Positions 13,417-22,160 of a stretch of DNA of 34,152 nt are shown here, piece by piece (position 1 is the first letter of the stretch; each line of letters starts with the position of its first letter). Where the stretch lies: NCBI GenBank assembly GCA_013816485.1, contig JACDEI010000051.1:1-34152 (forward strand), in the 5' to 3' direction. A program made the translations under genes and the position numbers. This DNA comes from Planctomycetota bacterium. GTDB taxonomy: Bacteria > Planctomycetota > UBA11346. A model generated the notes under the pieces. That model was not told the DNA's origin and ran no database searches. It saw only the letters and a list, made by a program, of their open reading frames with translations.

Positions 13417-14387
13417 AAACTCGACAGGGTACCATCCTGATCATCGTCGCCGGATTATCGGCGTTGCTCGCGAGCATGGCGCTGGTCTTCCTGGCGCGTC
13501 AACGGTCATCGCAGCAAGAGACCATCTGGTTCGAGCAGGACGTTCAGTCGCGCATCATGTTGGTGGCGGCGTGCAGCTACATCGCCGAAGGCGCGCGTAT
13601 CGGCTACGACACCGCGATCGGGGCCGAACATATCGAAGCCTACGGCTGGGTCGATGTGCGCGATGGTTCGGTCGGCCCGAACACCCGTGGCAGCCGTGGT
13701 TCACAGGTCATCCCGCTGCATGACGAGACTCGTCTGGTGGAATCCTGGGGCCGCGGCAGCGCTGATCGCCCTGGCTGGCCGGCGCTCAAGAGCGTTGCGC
13801 GTTGCCCGATGCATGTGCTCGAACGTCCACCGTTCGCCATCTCGCTCAACGCGACGCCGAATGCCATGGCCACCGATGACAGCGATGACGCCACGTATGG
13901 CCGACCTTACCTGAAGAATCCCGATCCTAGTCCGCAGGCCGACACCCTGACTGGCTTCATGACCGCGAATCGCGACATCCGGCAATCCTCTGCCAATCGT
14001 TCCTGGTTCCGTGTCTACCGTGAAGGTCCTGCCACCTTCATCGTTACCTGCGGTGCCGGTGGCACGCTTGGCTACCGCCACTGGGACGAAGTGCAGGGCG
14101 CTGGCGCCAACGCCATGGCGGAGTTCGGTGAGCAGGCATACTTCAATTCTCTGCGCAATCAGGAGATCCGTCTGTGGTACCGCGTCGAATGGGATCCAGG
14201 CATCGCCACCGCGGACGTGCACAACATCAAGAATGCATGGAACAGCGGGAACGAGGACCATTACGTGTCCTATCCGATGAACACCTCGAACAGTTCGATC
14301 AATCCCCGTTCGCAGGCCCAGTGCCGCAACCTGGGGGGGACGTTCCGCTACATCCAGCGGCTGCGCGTGCCGCCGACGTGGTGGTGA
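13413..14387 (+). CDS. GspK-like minor pseudopilin (third of three)
   Basis: The 324-residue product begins MKTRQG then TILIIVAGLSALLASMALVF, a prepilin-type signal and helix. Unlike the two preceding proteins it lacks glutamate at +5 (isoleucine there), which is the hallmark of GspK, the tip subunit of the type II secretion pseudopilus. Length also fits GspK (about 300-330). The start overlaps the preceding stop by 4 bases. No secretin, ATPase or inner-membrane platform gene is nearby, so these three would plug into a core encoded elsewhere. The body of the protein (for example GDVHNIKNAWN-like region near 270) was not matched to a named domain. Confidence 0.75.
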   Translation: MKTRQGTILIIVAGLSALLASMALVFLARQRSSQQETIWFEQDVQSRIMLVAACSYIAEGARIGYDTAIGAEHIEAYGWVDVRDGSVGPNTRGSRGSQVIPLHDETRLVESWGRGSADRPGWPALKSVARCPMHVLERPPFAISLNATPNAMATDDSDDATYGRPYLKNPDPSPQADTLTGFMTANRDIRQSSANRSWFRVYREGPATFIVTCGAGGTLGYRHWDEVQGAGANAMAEFGEQAYFNSLRNQEIRLWYRVEWDPGIATADVHNIKNAWNSGNEDHYVSYPMNTSNSSINPRSQAQCRNLGGTFRYIQRLRVPPTWW

Positions 14388-14726
14388 CCTAAGCTGGGGT
14401 GATGACCCCTGCGGTGATCACTGCTGCCGTGGTCAGTCTGGCATTCAGATTGCACGATGGGATCCAGATGGATCCGGTCCGATTGCAGTGGGGACCGAAA
14501 GGAAATCAGGTTTCTGAACCGATTGGTGAGGTGGTGTTCGGCACGCGGCTTGCCTAGCCCACGCATCTGTCCTCTGCTGGACCGGGCACCATCTCTTAGA
14601 CTCAGCGCGTCCTTGCAGACGTCATTTCCTGGCACCCGCTGATCTCACGATCGGCGGGCGCAGCTTTTTCAGCACCGCGTCTGGTAGCAGAGGCTGGTTG
14701 TCAGCGAGACATGCCAAGGAGTCATA
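14388..14726. other. Spacer between pseudopilin operon and protease gene
   Basis: This 339-bp gap has no recognised gene. It contains a short frame described separately (14402-14557) and a small GGGGT/ACCCC stem at about 14396-14409 without a T-run. The protease promoter should be in the last 150 bases. Confidence 0.4.
14402..14557 (+). CDS. Possible 51-residue small protein
   Basis: An ATG at 14402, 15 bases after the pseudopilin stop, opens a frame of 51 codons (MTPAVITAAVVSLAFRLHDG, ending GEVVFGTRLA) closed by TAG. A GGGG stretch 5 bases upstream could serve as a weak ribosome site. The first 15 residues are hydrophobic, like a short membrane or signal segment. There is no known family and the frame could be chance. 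Confidence 0.22.
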   Translation: MTPAVITAAVVSLAFRLHDGIQMDPVRLQWGPKGNQVSEPIGEVVFGTRLA

Positions 14727-15563
14727 ATGCCCATGATGCAGCCCCAGTCCCGCTCCCGCCTGTGGTGGCGCATCATCCCGATCGGCATCGCGCTCGCCGT
14801 GGTCGCTTACCAGTTTTTGGGCGCACCGCAGTTCATCAATCCAGAGACCGGGCGGACCGCGCGCCTCGGCCTGAGCGAGCAGCAGGAGAGCGCCCTCGGC
14901 ATGCAGGGCTTCCGTGAGGTCACTGCGCAAGCGCGGCTGCTCACCTCCGGCCCGGCCTACGATCAAGTGCGACGTGTCAGCGGTCGGCTCGCGGCAGCGA
15001 TGAGCGATACGGTAAACTTCGATTGGCAGGTCGCGGTGGTTGACGATCCGGCGCAGAACGCCTTCTGTCTGCCCGGAGGCAAGATCTGCGTCTACACCGG
15101 CATCCTGCCGATCACCAAAACTGACGATGGCCTAGCGGTGGTCCTGGGGCATGAGATGGCGCATGCGACCTGCCACCACGGTGCCGAGCGCGTGCTGCAT
15201 CAGAACATGACGCAGACCGCGATGTTGGGCGTGCAGGGCTCCTTCGCGGATCTCGACTACCAGCAGCAGCGGACGATCATGGGATTGTTGGGCGCCGGCG
15301 CGCAGTACGGCGTGCTCCTGCCGTTCAGCCGCTCACACGAGAGCGAGGCGGATCTGGTTGGTTTGAAATATATGGCACGCGCCGGCTATGATCCGCGCGA
15401 AGCCGTGGGCTTCTGGCGCCGAATGGCGGAAGCATCCGGCGGCTCGAAACAGCCGGAGTTCATGTCGACGCATCCCTTGCACGAGACCCGCATCCGTCAG
15501 ATCGAAGAATGGTTGCCAGAGGTAATGAAGGAACGTCCAGCCGGTGGCCAAGTGGAGCGCTGA
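14727..15563 (+). CDS. M48-family zinc metalloprotease, membrane-anchored
   Basis: A 278-residue peptidase starting at ATG 14727 behind an AAGGAG ribosome site. A single N-terminal hydrophobic segment (residues 12-31) should anchor it, with the protease domain in the periplasm. The zinc site is HEMAH (142-146, H142, E143, H146), with the third ligand E205 in SHESEAD (E-x3-D). The product resembles the LoiP/YcaL/BepA-like secreted branch of M48, which degrades or helps assemble outer-membrane proteins. The C-terminal STHPLHETRIRQIEEWLPE is the usual ending of this group. It is convergent with the SGNH hydrolase gene, 34 bp away. Confidence 0.92.
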   Translation: MPMMQPQSRSRLWWRIIPIGIALAVVAYQFLGAPQFINPETGRTARLGLSEQQESALGMQGFREVTAQARLLTSGPAYDQVRRVSGRLAAAMSDTVNFDWQVAVVDDPAQNAFCLPGGKICVYTGILPITKTDDGLAVVLGHEMAHATCHHGAERVLHQNMTQTAMLGVQGSFADLDYQQQRTIMGLLGAGAQYGVLLPFSRSHESEADLVGLKYMARAGYDPREAVGFWRRMAEASGGSKQPEFMSTHPLHETRIRQIEEWLPEVMKERPAGGQVER

Positions 15564-15597
15564 CATTCCCGGAGGGGAAGACGGCTGCTTCGGCCTT

Positions 15598-16902
15598 TCA
15601 GGGTGCTGGCGCAATCTTGATCGTGTGGCTCAATGGCACCATCGCCGTCGCGATCGCCGCGGCCAACGGTGCACGGATGGCCTCGGTCTCGGTCGCGGTC
15701 TTCTCGATGTCTGCCTTGCCGGCACGGCCGTGGAACTGGTTCTTGATCTGCTCAGTCTCGTACTGCTGCTTTTTCAGCACGGCCTCATCGACTTTCTTGA
15801 ACGCGTCGCTGAAAGGATTAACCGTAAAGTCATCGGCGAGGTTCACGCCGGCCGTGAGTTGTTCCGCTGTGTAGGTGCGTGATTCCGTACCCCAGGTGAC
15901 GCTGTACTTCGCATCTTTGCCACCGTTGGCGATCAGCGTGAAGCGACTGAGCTCGTGCATGAACGGCACCAGGGTCATGCCGGAACGGATGGAGTTGTGT
16001 TTGTCGGCGACACCGGTGGCGCAGAAGGGATACCGCGTGCTGCTCAGGTTGACGCCGTCGGCATCGGCCTTGGTCACGGTGTGGCCGGAGCTGGCCGTGG
16101 CTCCGTTCCTTGCCAGATCGACGGTGATGGTGCCGATGTCGCCATCGCAGCCGAGCGCGGTGAGGAACGCATACGCCATGACGGTTTGCCCAGCCCAATC
16201 CGGATGCACACCGTCACTTCCGGGAACTTCGTAACCGGCGCCGTACTTCTCCTTCGCGGCATAGAAGCTGGTGAACATCGGCCAGAACACGTCGGCGAAA
16301 CGCACGCCGTGCTCCTGCGCCAGTTCGATGTCGATGTTACGGAAGGCGCAGAGGTGAAGATTGAGGTCCTCGACCGTGCCGGTCGCGGTCTTGACCCAGT
16401 GCGGCATCTTGCCGATCGGCCCTGGGGAGCCGATCACCACCCGTGCGCCGGCGTCCTTGAGGTTTTTGGCCACCGTGCCGTAGTTGTCGCGGTACCACGC
16501 GGCGGTCTTCTCGTCGTAGGGCTTGTAGCGGTGGTCATTCATGCCGTAACACAACGTCGCGATAGTCGGCTTGAAGCGCAGGCAGTCCTGCGTCATGCGC
16601 TTCTTGAAACCTTCCGCCGTTTCACCACTCCAGCCGTACTGACGTGCGGAAATCTTCAGCTCCGGCAGTGCGACAGTGAGGTAGGTCTCGATGATGCGCG
16701 AGTACATCTTCTGCTCGGTGATCGAGTCGCCGATGATCGCCAGGCGGTCGTCCTGTTTCAGGTAGAGCGAATCGTAGACCGGCGCCTTCACTGGTTCGAA
16801 CTTGGCGAACTGCTCACCCTGCGGCTTGGTCTCCAGGTCCGCACCGATGATCGGAGCGGCGTTGAAAGCGATGAAGGCCAGGAGCGGGAGCAGGGTGCGC
16901 AT
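15598..16902 (-). CDS. Secreted SGNH/GDSL-family hydrolase
   Basis: A 434-residue secreted esterase-like enzyme. ATG 16902 starts a signal peptide (MRTLLPLLAFIAFNAAPIIG, cleaved near GADL). SGNH blocks are all present: I = IIGDSITE with nucleophile S60, II = YGWSGETAEGF with G93, III = LCYGMNDH with N122, and V = SDGVHPDWAG with D230 and H233. The region after about 250 (TITVDLARNGATASSGHTVT) is an added beta-rich domain common in planctomycete homologues. Likely substrates are acetylated or esterified polysaccharides, but this is inference from the family. A longer upstream frame reads through the palindromic element and is not used. Confidence 0.92.
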   Translation of the reverse strand: MRTLLPLLAFIAFNAAPIIGADLETKPQGEQFAKFEPVKAPVYDSLYLKQDDRLAIIGDSITEQKMYSRIIETYLTVALPELKISARQYGWSGETAEGFKKRMTQDCLRFKPTIATLCYGMNDHRYKPYDEKTAAWYRDNYGTVAKNLKDAGARVVIGSPGPIGKMPHWVKTATGTVEDLNLHLCAFRNIDIELAQEHGVRFADVFWPMFTSFYAAKEKYGAGYEVPGSDGVHPDWAGQTVMAYAFLTALGCDGDIGTITVDLARNGATASSGHTVTKADADGVNLSSTRYPFCATGVADKHNSIRSGMTLVPFMHELSRFTLIANGGKDAKYSVTWGTESRTYTAEQLTAGVNLADDFTVNPFSDAFKKVDEAVLKKQQYETEQIKNQFHGRAGKADIEKTATETEAIRAPLAAAIATAMVPLSHTIKIAPAP

Positions 16903-16999
16903 GGGCGTGGTCCGTGGGTGTGGCGTCGGATGATGGAGTACGCCGGCCCACGTCATCTGTTGCTCGTCCATCATCGCGGCGGTGTCAGAGACGCTTGCG
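16903..16999. other. Leader and promoter region of the SGNH hydrolase gene
   Basis: The space between the hydrolase start and the palindromic element must hold its promoter on the minus strand. No clear consensus boxes were seen. Confidence 0.3.
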
Positions 17000-17313
17000 C
17001 CTGGGGGCGTGGGCGGCCCGCCCGCGCTGATGTCGATGCGCGGGCGAGCCGCCAATGCTGGAAAGCTAAGCGCGTCCCGCAGGGACGTTGTGGTAATAGC
17101 CCGGCACTTCAGTGCCGGGAACCTAACGGGTCGACGCACTAGTCCCGGAGGGACGGCTGAATCGCTGATGATTTCAGCCGTCCCTACGGGACTTGGAAAA
17201 TTTTCACGTCTGTTCCCGGCACTGAAGTGCCGGGCTATTACCATGCCTCCCCTCCGGGGTGGCGACAACCACGCTTAGCTTTCCAGCATTGGCGAGCCGC
17301 CCACGCCCCCAGG
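17000..17313. mobile_element. Nested palindromic element with 22-bp terminal inverted repeats
   Basis: The core element, 17051-17293 (243 bp), has perfect 22-bp terminal inverted repeats; the left begins GCCAATGCTGGAAAGCTAAG. Inside is a run of hairpins arranged symmetrically about a centre near 17168: GCGTCCCGCAGGGACG, then CCCGGCACTTCAGTGCCGGG, then TCCCGGAGGGACGGCTGA paired with TCAGCCGTCCCTACGGGA, then CCCGGCACTGAAGTGCCGGG and a CCCCTCCGGGG-type hairpin. Outside the terminal repeats is another perfect 18-bp pair, CCTGGGGGCGTGGGCGGC at 17000-17017 and its complement at 17296-17313, plus a 9-bp hairpin (CGCCCGCGC, 17018-17046) on the left only. No open frame is encoded. Confidence 0.88.
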
Positions 17314-17321
17314 GAAAGGCA

Positions 17322-20300
17322 TTAGACCACTTTTACTTTCCGTGTCGTCACCGCCGGAACGCGTTCATCTGGAATCAGGATGCCATGGAAATTCAGCGGA
17401 TCCGCACCGCTGATCTCGATTGATTGCGTGTCCTCGGGGGGATGACGGAGTTGTTCGGCGGCTTCGGGCAACGCGAACTGTTCGCCGCTGAACCCCGCGA
17501 CGAAACGCCCGCCGCGCACCTCGCCTGCCAGTTCCATGCGCCGCAGGGCGCGCAGCAGATCACGCCAGGGAATCGGTTGGCGTTCCCGTTCGATGGTCAG
17601 ACGGAAGACCACGCCGGTGCGTTTGAGCAACTGGCGGACAACGAATGTCGCCTGGTCTTCGCTCGCGAGGGCATCTGGTGCGAGCGCCTGTCCGACGTGA
17701 CGCAGGCGACTCCAGCGTCCGCCCGGGGCGAGCGCACGACCGCGTCGGTCCGACGGCAGTAGCAACCAGCGCATCGCGCCGTAGCTATCGCAGGTGATCA
17801 GACCGTGGGCGATGAGTTCGCCCTGCGCCATCTCGACGTATTCCGGTAGCAGGCCACTGGCGCGCACGAGTTCATGTTGGAACAACGCACCACGGGCGTC
17901 GAGTGCTGCGAGCACGGCTCGCGCGTTGCCGCTGAGCGATTCGGTCTCCACCGGTGGTGTGAGCGCCAACCACTGATCAAGTTCGACGCGTGGCAGCAGG
18001 CAGAGTGGCGCTTGCGACAACGACGGCTTCCCGGTCGCCGGCACACTCCATAAGCGCCCCCAGGCGACCTCGCCCGACAGGCAGAGTTGATCAAGCCACT
18101 CATGTTTGAATCCACGCACGCGCAGCGGCAGCACCTTGCTTGTCCACGCCGGTCCTGGCAGCGCGAAGCCCGCAAGGCGCGTGATTGCCGCCATCACCCC
18201 ACGTGGACCATCGAGTTGCGTATCCGGATGCGCGCCCTGCCAACGGGTGAGGAAACGCAGGAACTGTTCGGCAGAAACCGGTTTCCATACGCGCCGCTGA
18301 CGATCGAGCATCAAGCGATGGATACGCGCGAGCAGACGGCGATTGCACCACATCGCCTGGCCGTCGAGGCGTGTGCGTAGCGCTTCTCCGCGAGTCTCCA
18401 GTTCTAACAGCGTGGGGTCATCGCTCCCAAGTGGGGAAACAACCGGACCAAGCGCTTCCAGTCGACCACGCCACAACGCGAGCGTATCCGTGCGATCGGT
18501 CTCGGTGGCGAACCACCGACCAGCGTCTTGGACGACACGCCCGGCCTCGCGCAACGTCGCCAGCCAGGTGGTCCACGGCGCCGCCTCCTCATCCGTGACG
18601 TAGCCCATCCACCGCAGCGCTTCGTGCAGGTCTTCCGCATCACGTGGCTGCGGCCATGCCTGCTCGCGCACCTCAGTCACGGCTTCGGGATCGAGATCCG
18701 TTGCGGGTGGTGGTGCCTGTGTGCCAGCCGGCGCGATGGCGCGGGTGCGGCGTTCTTCGAACGGCGTGTCGTCGAGGAACGCGTAGGGCGCCGCGCCGAT
18801 GATGCTGCGTGCGAACGGACTCGGTTCGGCGGTCTCCATCGCGCGCGTAGCGATGCGACCGCTACGAATGTCGCTCAGCACCTGCACCAAGCCCTCGATG
18901 TCCATCAGTTCGGTCAGGCAGTCAGTGATGGTCTGCTGCACCAACGGATGATCGGGAATGGGGAACGGTCCTGGCGGGAGATTCTCGGGACAGGCCAGCA
19001 CCTGCGGGAACGCCGCCACCAGCGCGTCGTTGGAACGGATGCGCGTCAGGAATGCCGGCACTTTCTTGCCGCCATTGAAGCGCTCCACCAGCAGCGCTCG
19101 TTGTGCATTCCAACGCCAACGCGTTTCGAACTGACCGCCGGTGATGCAGGCCTGCACCAGCAGATCGCGCACGCTGGTGGGCGAGAGGTAGGTGAACACT
19201 TCCGCGAGCGGGAAACTCGTAGTCGGAGCGAGCGACAGCAGGATGGCCTCTTCGGTTGCTGCCGCTTCCAACTCGAAACCAAATCCGCCGCAGAAGCGTT
19301 TGCGCAGCGCGAGACCCCAGGCGCGGTTGATGCGCGAGCCGAACGGCGCATGAATGACGAGCTGCATGCCGCCGCTGTCATCGAAGAAACGCTCGGCGAT
19401 GACCATCGTTGATGATGGCACAGCACCGAGGGCTGATTTCCCTGCGCTGAGGTACGCGTGCAATTGTGATGCTCCGCCCGCAGCGAGCCCAAATGCCGTG
19501 CCCCAGCCGCTGCCGTCGCAGTCCTCGCGCACATGACCGACGGCGGAGGACAATTCGCGCGAACGTCCTGGCGCTTCACCAAGCCAGAAGGGAATGGTTG
19601 GCGGCGCGCCCTGGGCATTGGCCACGCGCACCACGCCCGCACGCCCATCAACGCGCAGGATCCGCCACGAGGTGTTGCCGAGTTGGAAGGTGTCGCCGGG
19701 ACTCGATTCGAGCGAGAAGTCCTCATCGAGTGTGCCGACCAGGGTGTCGCCCGGATCCTCACGCACTTGCAGGTTGGCGTTGTCCGGGATCGCTCCGCCC
19801 GACGTCACCGCCACCAGCGGCGCACGCTTCGCCGCGCGCAATCGGCGGTTCACGCCGTCGTGGTGCAACAGCGCGCGGCGACCGTCGGTGTGCAGGGCAA
19901 CTACCGCGTCGAAGTCGGCGCGCGTCAGTTCGCGGTACGGCCACGCCCGGCGTAGACACGCATAGAGCGCGTCTTCACTCCAGGCCTCGCTGACGCAGGC
20001 GGCGACGATCTGTTGCGCCAGCAGGTCGAGCGGTTGGAGCGGCTGGGGGATGCGGTCGAGTTCCTTCGCCTGCACCGCGCGGATGAGTGCGGCAGACTCC
20101 ACTAGTTCATCGAGCGTAAGGGGGAAGATGCGCCCCTTGGGCGTGCGGTGGATGCCGTGGCCAGCGCGACCGACCCGTTGCAGGAACGCTGCGATGGTGC
20201 GTGGCGAACCGATCTGCAGCACCAAATCGACATCGCCGATGTCGATGCCGAGCTCGAGCGAGGCGGTGGCGACCAGCACTTTCAGTTTGCCGGCTTTGAG

Positions 20301-21263
20301 CCGTTGCTCGGCGTCGAAACGGCGTTCCTTGCTGAGCGAGCCGTGATGGCAGGCGACATGCTCCGTGCCCATGCGTTCGCTCAGCCGCAGCGCCAACCGT
20401 TCAGCCAGCTTGCGCGTGTTGACGAACACCAGCGTGGTGCGGTGTTCGCTGATCAACGTCACCATGCGCTCGTAGTGTTCGCTCCAGATCTGATGTGAGC
20501 CGATCGCTTCCAGCGGCGACTGCGGCACTTCGATGCCCAGATCCAAATGCCGCAGATGTCCTGCATCGACCACCGTGCAGGCGCGATCGACACCGACCAG
20601 AAAGTCAGCGATGGCACTGAGTGGTTTCTGCGTCGCTGACAAACCGATGCGCTGCACCGGCCCGGTCGATCCCGCAAGCGCTTCCAGGCGTTCGAGCGAC
20701 AACGCCAAGTGCGCGCCGCGTTTGTTGCCCGCCAGCGCGTGGATCTCATCGATAATGACCGTGCGCACGGTCTTCAGCATCAGTCGCCCGCCGGCGCTGT
20801 TCAGCAGGATGTAGAGCGACTCTGGCGTGGTCACCAGGATGTGCGGCGGTTTGCGCACCATCCTCGCCCGTTCCGACGCGATGGTGTCGCCAGTGCGCAC
20901 ACTGACGCGGATACGCGGCACGAAGGCGTCCATCGCCGCGATGCCGCTGAGCGGAATCTCCAGGTTCTTCTGGATGTCGTTGCTCAGCGCCTTGAGCGGC
21001 GAAACGTACAGCACCTGCGTACCGTCACCCAGGTACGGTCCCTGTTTCACCAGCGCGTCGATCGCGCACAGAAACGCCGACAGGGTCTTACCCGTGCCGG
21101 TCGGTGCCGCGATCAGCACGTTGGCCCCGGAACGGATCGCCGGCCAGCCCTGCCGCTGTGGCGGCGTGGCCTCGCCCAGGTTGGTTTCGAACCAGGTGCG
21201 TACCGCCGGATGGAAGTCGTCCAAAGGCATCAGCGGCATGGCGGGATGCTGCACCAGGGGCAT
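17322..21263 (-). CDS. lhr: Lhr-type large ATP-dependent helicase
   Basis: A 1313-residue superfamily 2 DNA/RNA helicase. Motifs visible are Q-like TPPQRQGWPAI, Walker A APTGTGKT (53-60), Ia PLKAL, TTPESL, DEIH (172-175), SAT, VNTRKLAERLA (IV), VATASLELGIDIGDVDLV (V) and QRVGRAGHG (VI). The central region holds the Lhr winged-helix and strand-separating parts, and the C-terminal third has Lhr-CTD features such as GEVAWGRLW and a winged-helix-like RASGLLPEYVEMAQGELIAH. It is shorter than E. coli Lhr (about 1538). The family moves 3'-5' on single-stranded DNA and is linked to repair of DNA damage. ATG 21263 is used; a TTG three codons earlier and ATG 21239 are alternatives. No nuclease or ligase partner is adjacent. 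Confidence 0.93.
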   Translation of the reverse strand: MPLVQHPAMPLMPLDDFHPAVRTWFETNLGEATPPQRQGWPAIRSGANVLIAAPTGTGKTLSAFLCAIDALVKQGPYLGDGTQVLYVSPLKALSNDIQKNLEIPLSGIAAMDAFVPRIRVSVRTGDTIASERARMVRKPPHILVTTPESLYILLNSAGGRLMLKTVRTVIIDEIHALAGNKRGAHLALSLERLEALAGSTGPVQRIGLSATQKPLSAIADFLVGVDRACTVVDAGHLRHLDLGIEVPQSPLEAIGSHQIWSEHYERMVTLISEHRTTLVFVNTRKLAERLALRLSERMGTEHVACHHGSLSKERRFDAEQRLKAGKLKVLVATASLELGIDIGDVDLVLQIGSPRTIAAFLQRVGRAGHGIHRTPKGRIFPLTLDELVESAALIRAVQAKELDRIPQPLQPLDLLAQQIVAACVSEAWSEDALYACLRRAWPYRELTRADFDAVVALHTDGRRALLHHDGVNRRLRAAKRAPLVAVTSGGAIPDNANLQVREDPGDTLVGTLDEDFSLESSPGDTFQLGNTSWRILRVDGRAGVVRVANAQGAPPTIPFWLGEAPGRSRELSSAVGHVREDCDGSGWGTAFGLAAGGASQLHAYLSAGKSALGAVPSSTMVIAERFFDDSGGMQLVIHAPFGSRINRAWGLALRKRFCGGFGFELEAAATEEAILLSLAPTTSFPLAEVFTYLSPTSVRDLLVQACITGGQFETRWRWNAQRALLVERFNGGKKVPAFLTRIRSNDALVAAFPQVLACPENLPPGPFPIPDHPLVQQTITDCLTELMDIEGLVQVLSDIRSGRIATRAMETAEPSPFARSIIGAAPYAFLDDTPFEERRTRAIAPAGTQAPPPATDLDPEAVTEVREQAWPQPRDAEDLHEALRWMGYVTDEEAAPWTTWLATLREAGRVVQDAGRWFATETDRTDTLALWRGRLEALGPVVSPLGSDDPTLLELETRGEALRTRLDGQAMWCNRRLLARIHRLMLDRQRRVWKPVSAEQFLRFLTRWQGAHPDTQLDGPRGVMAAITRLAGFALPGPAWTSKVLPLRVRGFKHEWLDQLCLSGEVAWGRLWSVPATGKPSLSQAPLCLLPRVELDQWLALTPPVETESLSGNARAVLAALDARGALFQHELVRASGLLPEYVEMAQGELIAHGLITCDSYGAMRWLLLPSDRRGRALAPGGRWSRLRHVGQALAPDALASEDQATFVVRQLLKRTGVVFRLTIERERQPIPWRDLLRALRRMELAGEVRGGRFVAGFSGEQFALPEAAEQLRHPPEDTQSIEISGADPLNFHGILIPDERVPAVTTRKVKVV

Positions 21264-21377
21264 CCCCGACAAGGGCGCAACGCTTCAGGGCGTACAGCGC
21301 GCAGGTGCACGCGGACAAGTACTCGACTTGGCAGCCAGCGGGGAAACGTCAGCATGCCGAGCGCACACGGGGATCAC

Positions 21378-22160
21378 ATGGCCATCATCGGTATCGATCT
21401 GGGAACCACCAACAGCTTGGTGGCGGTGATGGATGACAGCGGTCCGCGGACGCTGGCCAACGAACTGGGCGAACATCTGACGCCGTCGGTGGTGGCGATG
21501 GCCGAGGACGGCACCCTGCTGGTCGGTCGTGCGGCCAAGGATCGCATGGTGGTGGCACCGGACAGCGGCCGGGCGTTCTTCAAACGCGACATGGGCACGC
21601 CGACGACCTACAAATTTGGTGGGCGCACCTGGACGCCGACGGAATGTTCGGCAGCGGTGCTACGCGAACTCAAACGCGTGGCGGAGGTCACGCTTGGCCA
21701 GACGGTCGACCGCGCCGTCATCACCGTGCCGGCGTATTTTCACGACAGCCAACGGCAGGCGACGCTCGAAGCGGGCAAGATCGCCGGCTTCCAGGTCGAG
21801 CGCATCCTCAACGAACCGACGGCCGCCGCGCTCGCTTTTGGTCACACCCATCGCGACCACGAAGCGACGCTGATGGTGTTCGACCTCGGTGGTTCATCGC
21901 CGCCTGGTATCGAGAGCGACATAAGCGACCGCCGGGGCTATCCTAAGATTGGCGAAGCTGCAGACGACGAAGGATCTTCAGTTATTACAGATCGAACAAC
22001 GACTGCTGCTTGCCATGCGGGCTACGGAACGCCGCGATCAACAACGGCGGGTGTTCCGCCGGAATCCCGGCGCGGCGTCTGCCAAGTTCGAACAACTGCG
22101 CGATCTGCTCGGCAAAGATGCCTTCACCGGTCATGCGCGTGCCGAATCGAGGATCGTTGA
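21378..22160 (+). pseudogene. Truncated Hsp70 (DnaK/HscC-like), first ATPase lobe only
   Basis: From ATG 21378 the product reads as a good Hsp70 N-terminus: IIGIDLGTTNSLVAVM (phosphate loop 1), LTPSVVAM, AFFKRDMGT, AVITVPAYFHDSQRQAT, and ILNEPTAAALAFG, up to VFDLGG at residue 172. Homology stops exactly at the phosphate-2 motif, where DLGGGTFDVS is expected. From base 21894 the frame continues for about 88 unrelated codons to TGA 22158-22160, the last part antisense to the neighbouring radical SAM gene. Lobe II and the substrate-binding domain are missing, so chaperone activity is not possible. The N-terminal part itself has no internal stop, so the break may be recent. The divergent lhr gene starts 114 bp upstream. 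Confidence 0.85.

Noticed and set aside
14396..14409. GGGGTGATGACCCC as a terminator of the pseudopilin operon
   Set aside because: The stem is only 5 bp and no T-run follows.
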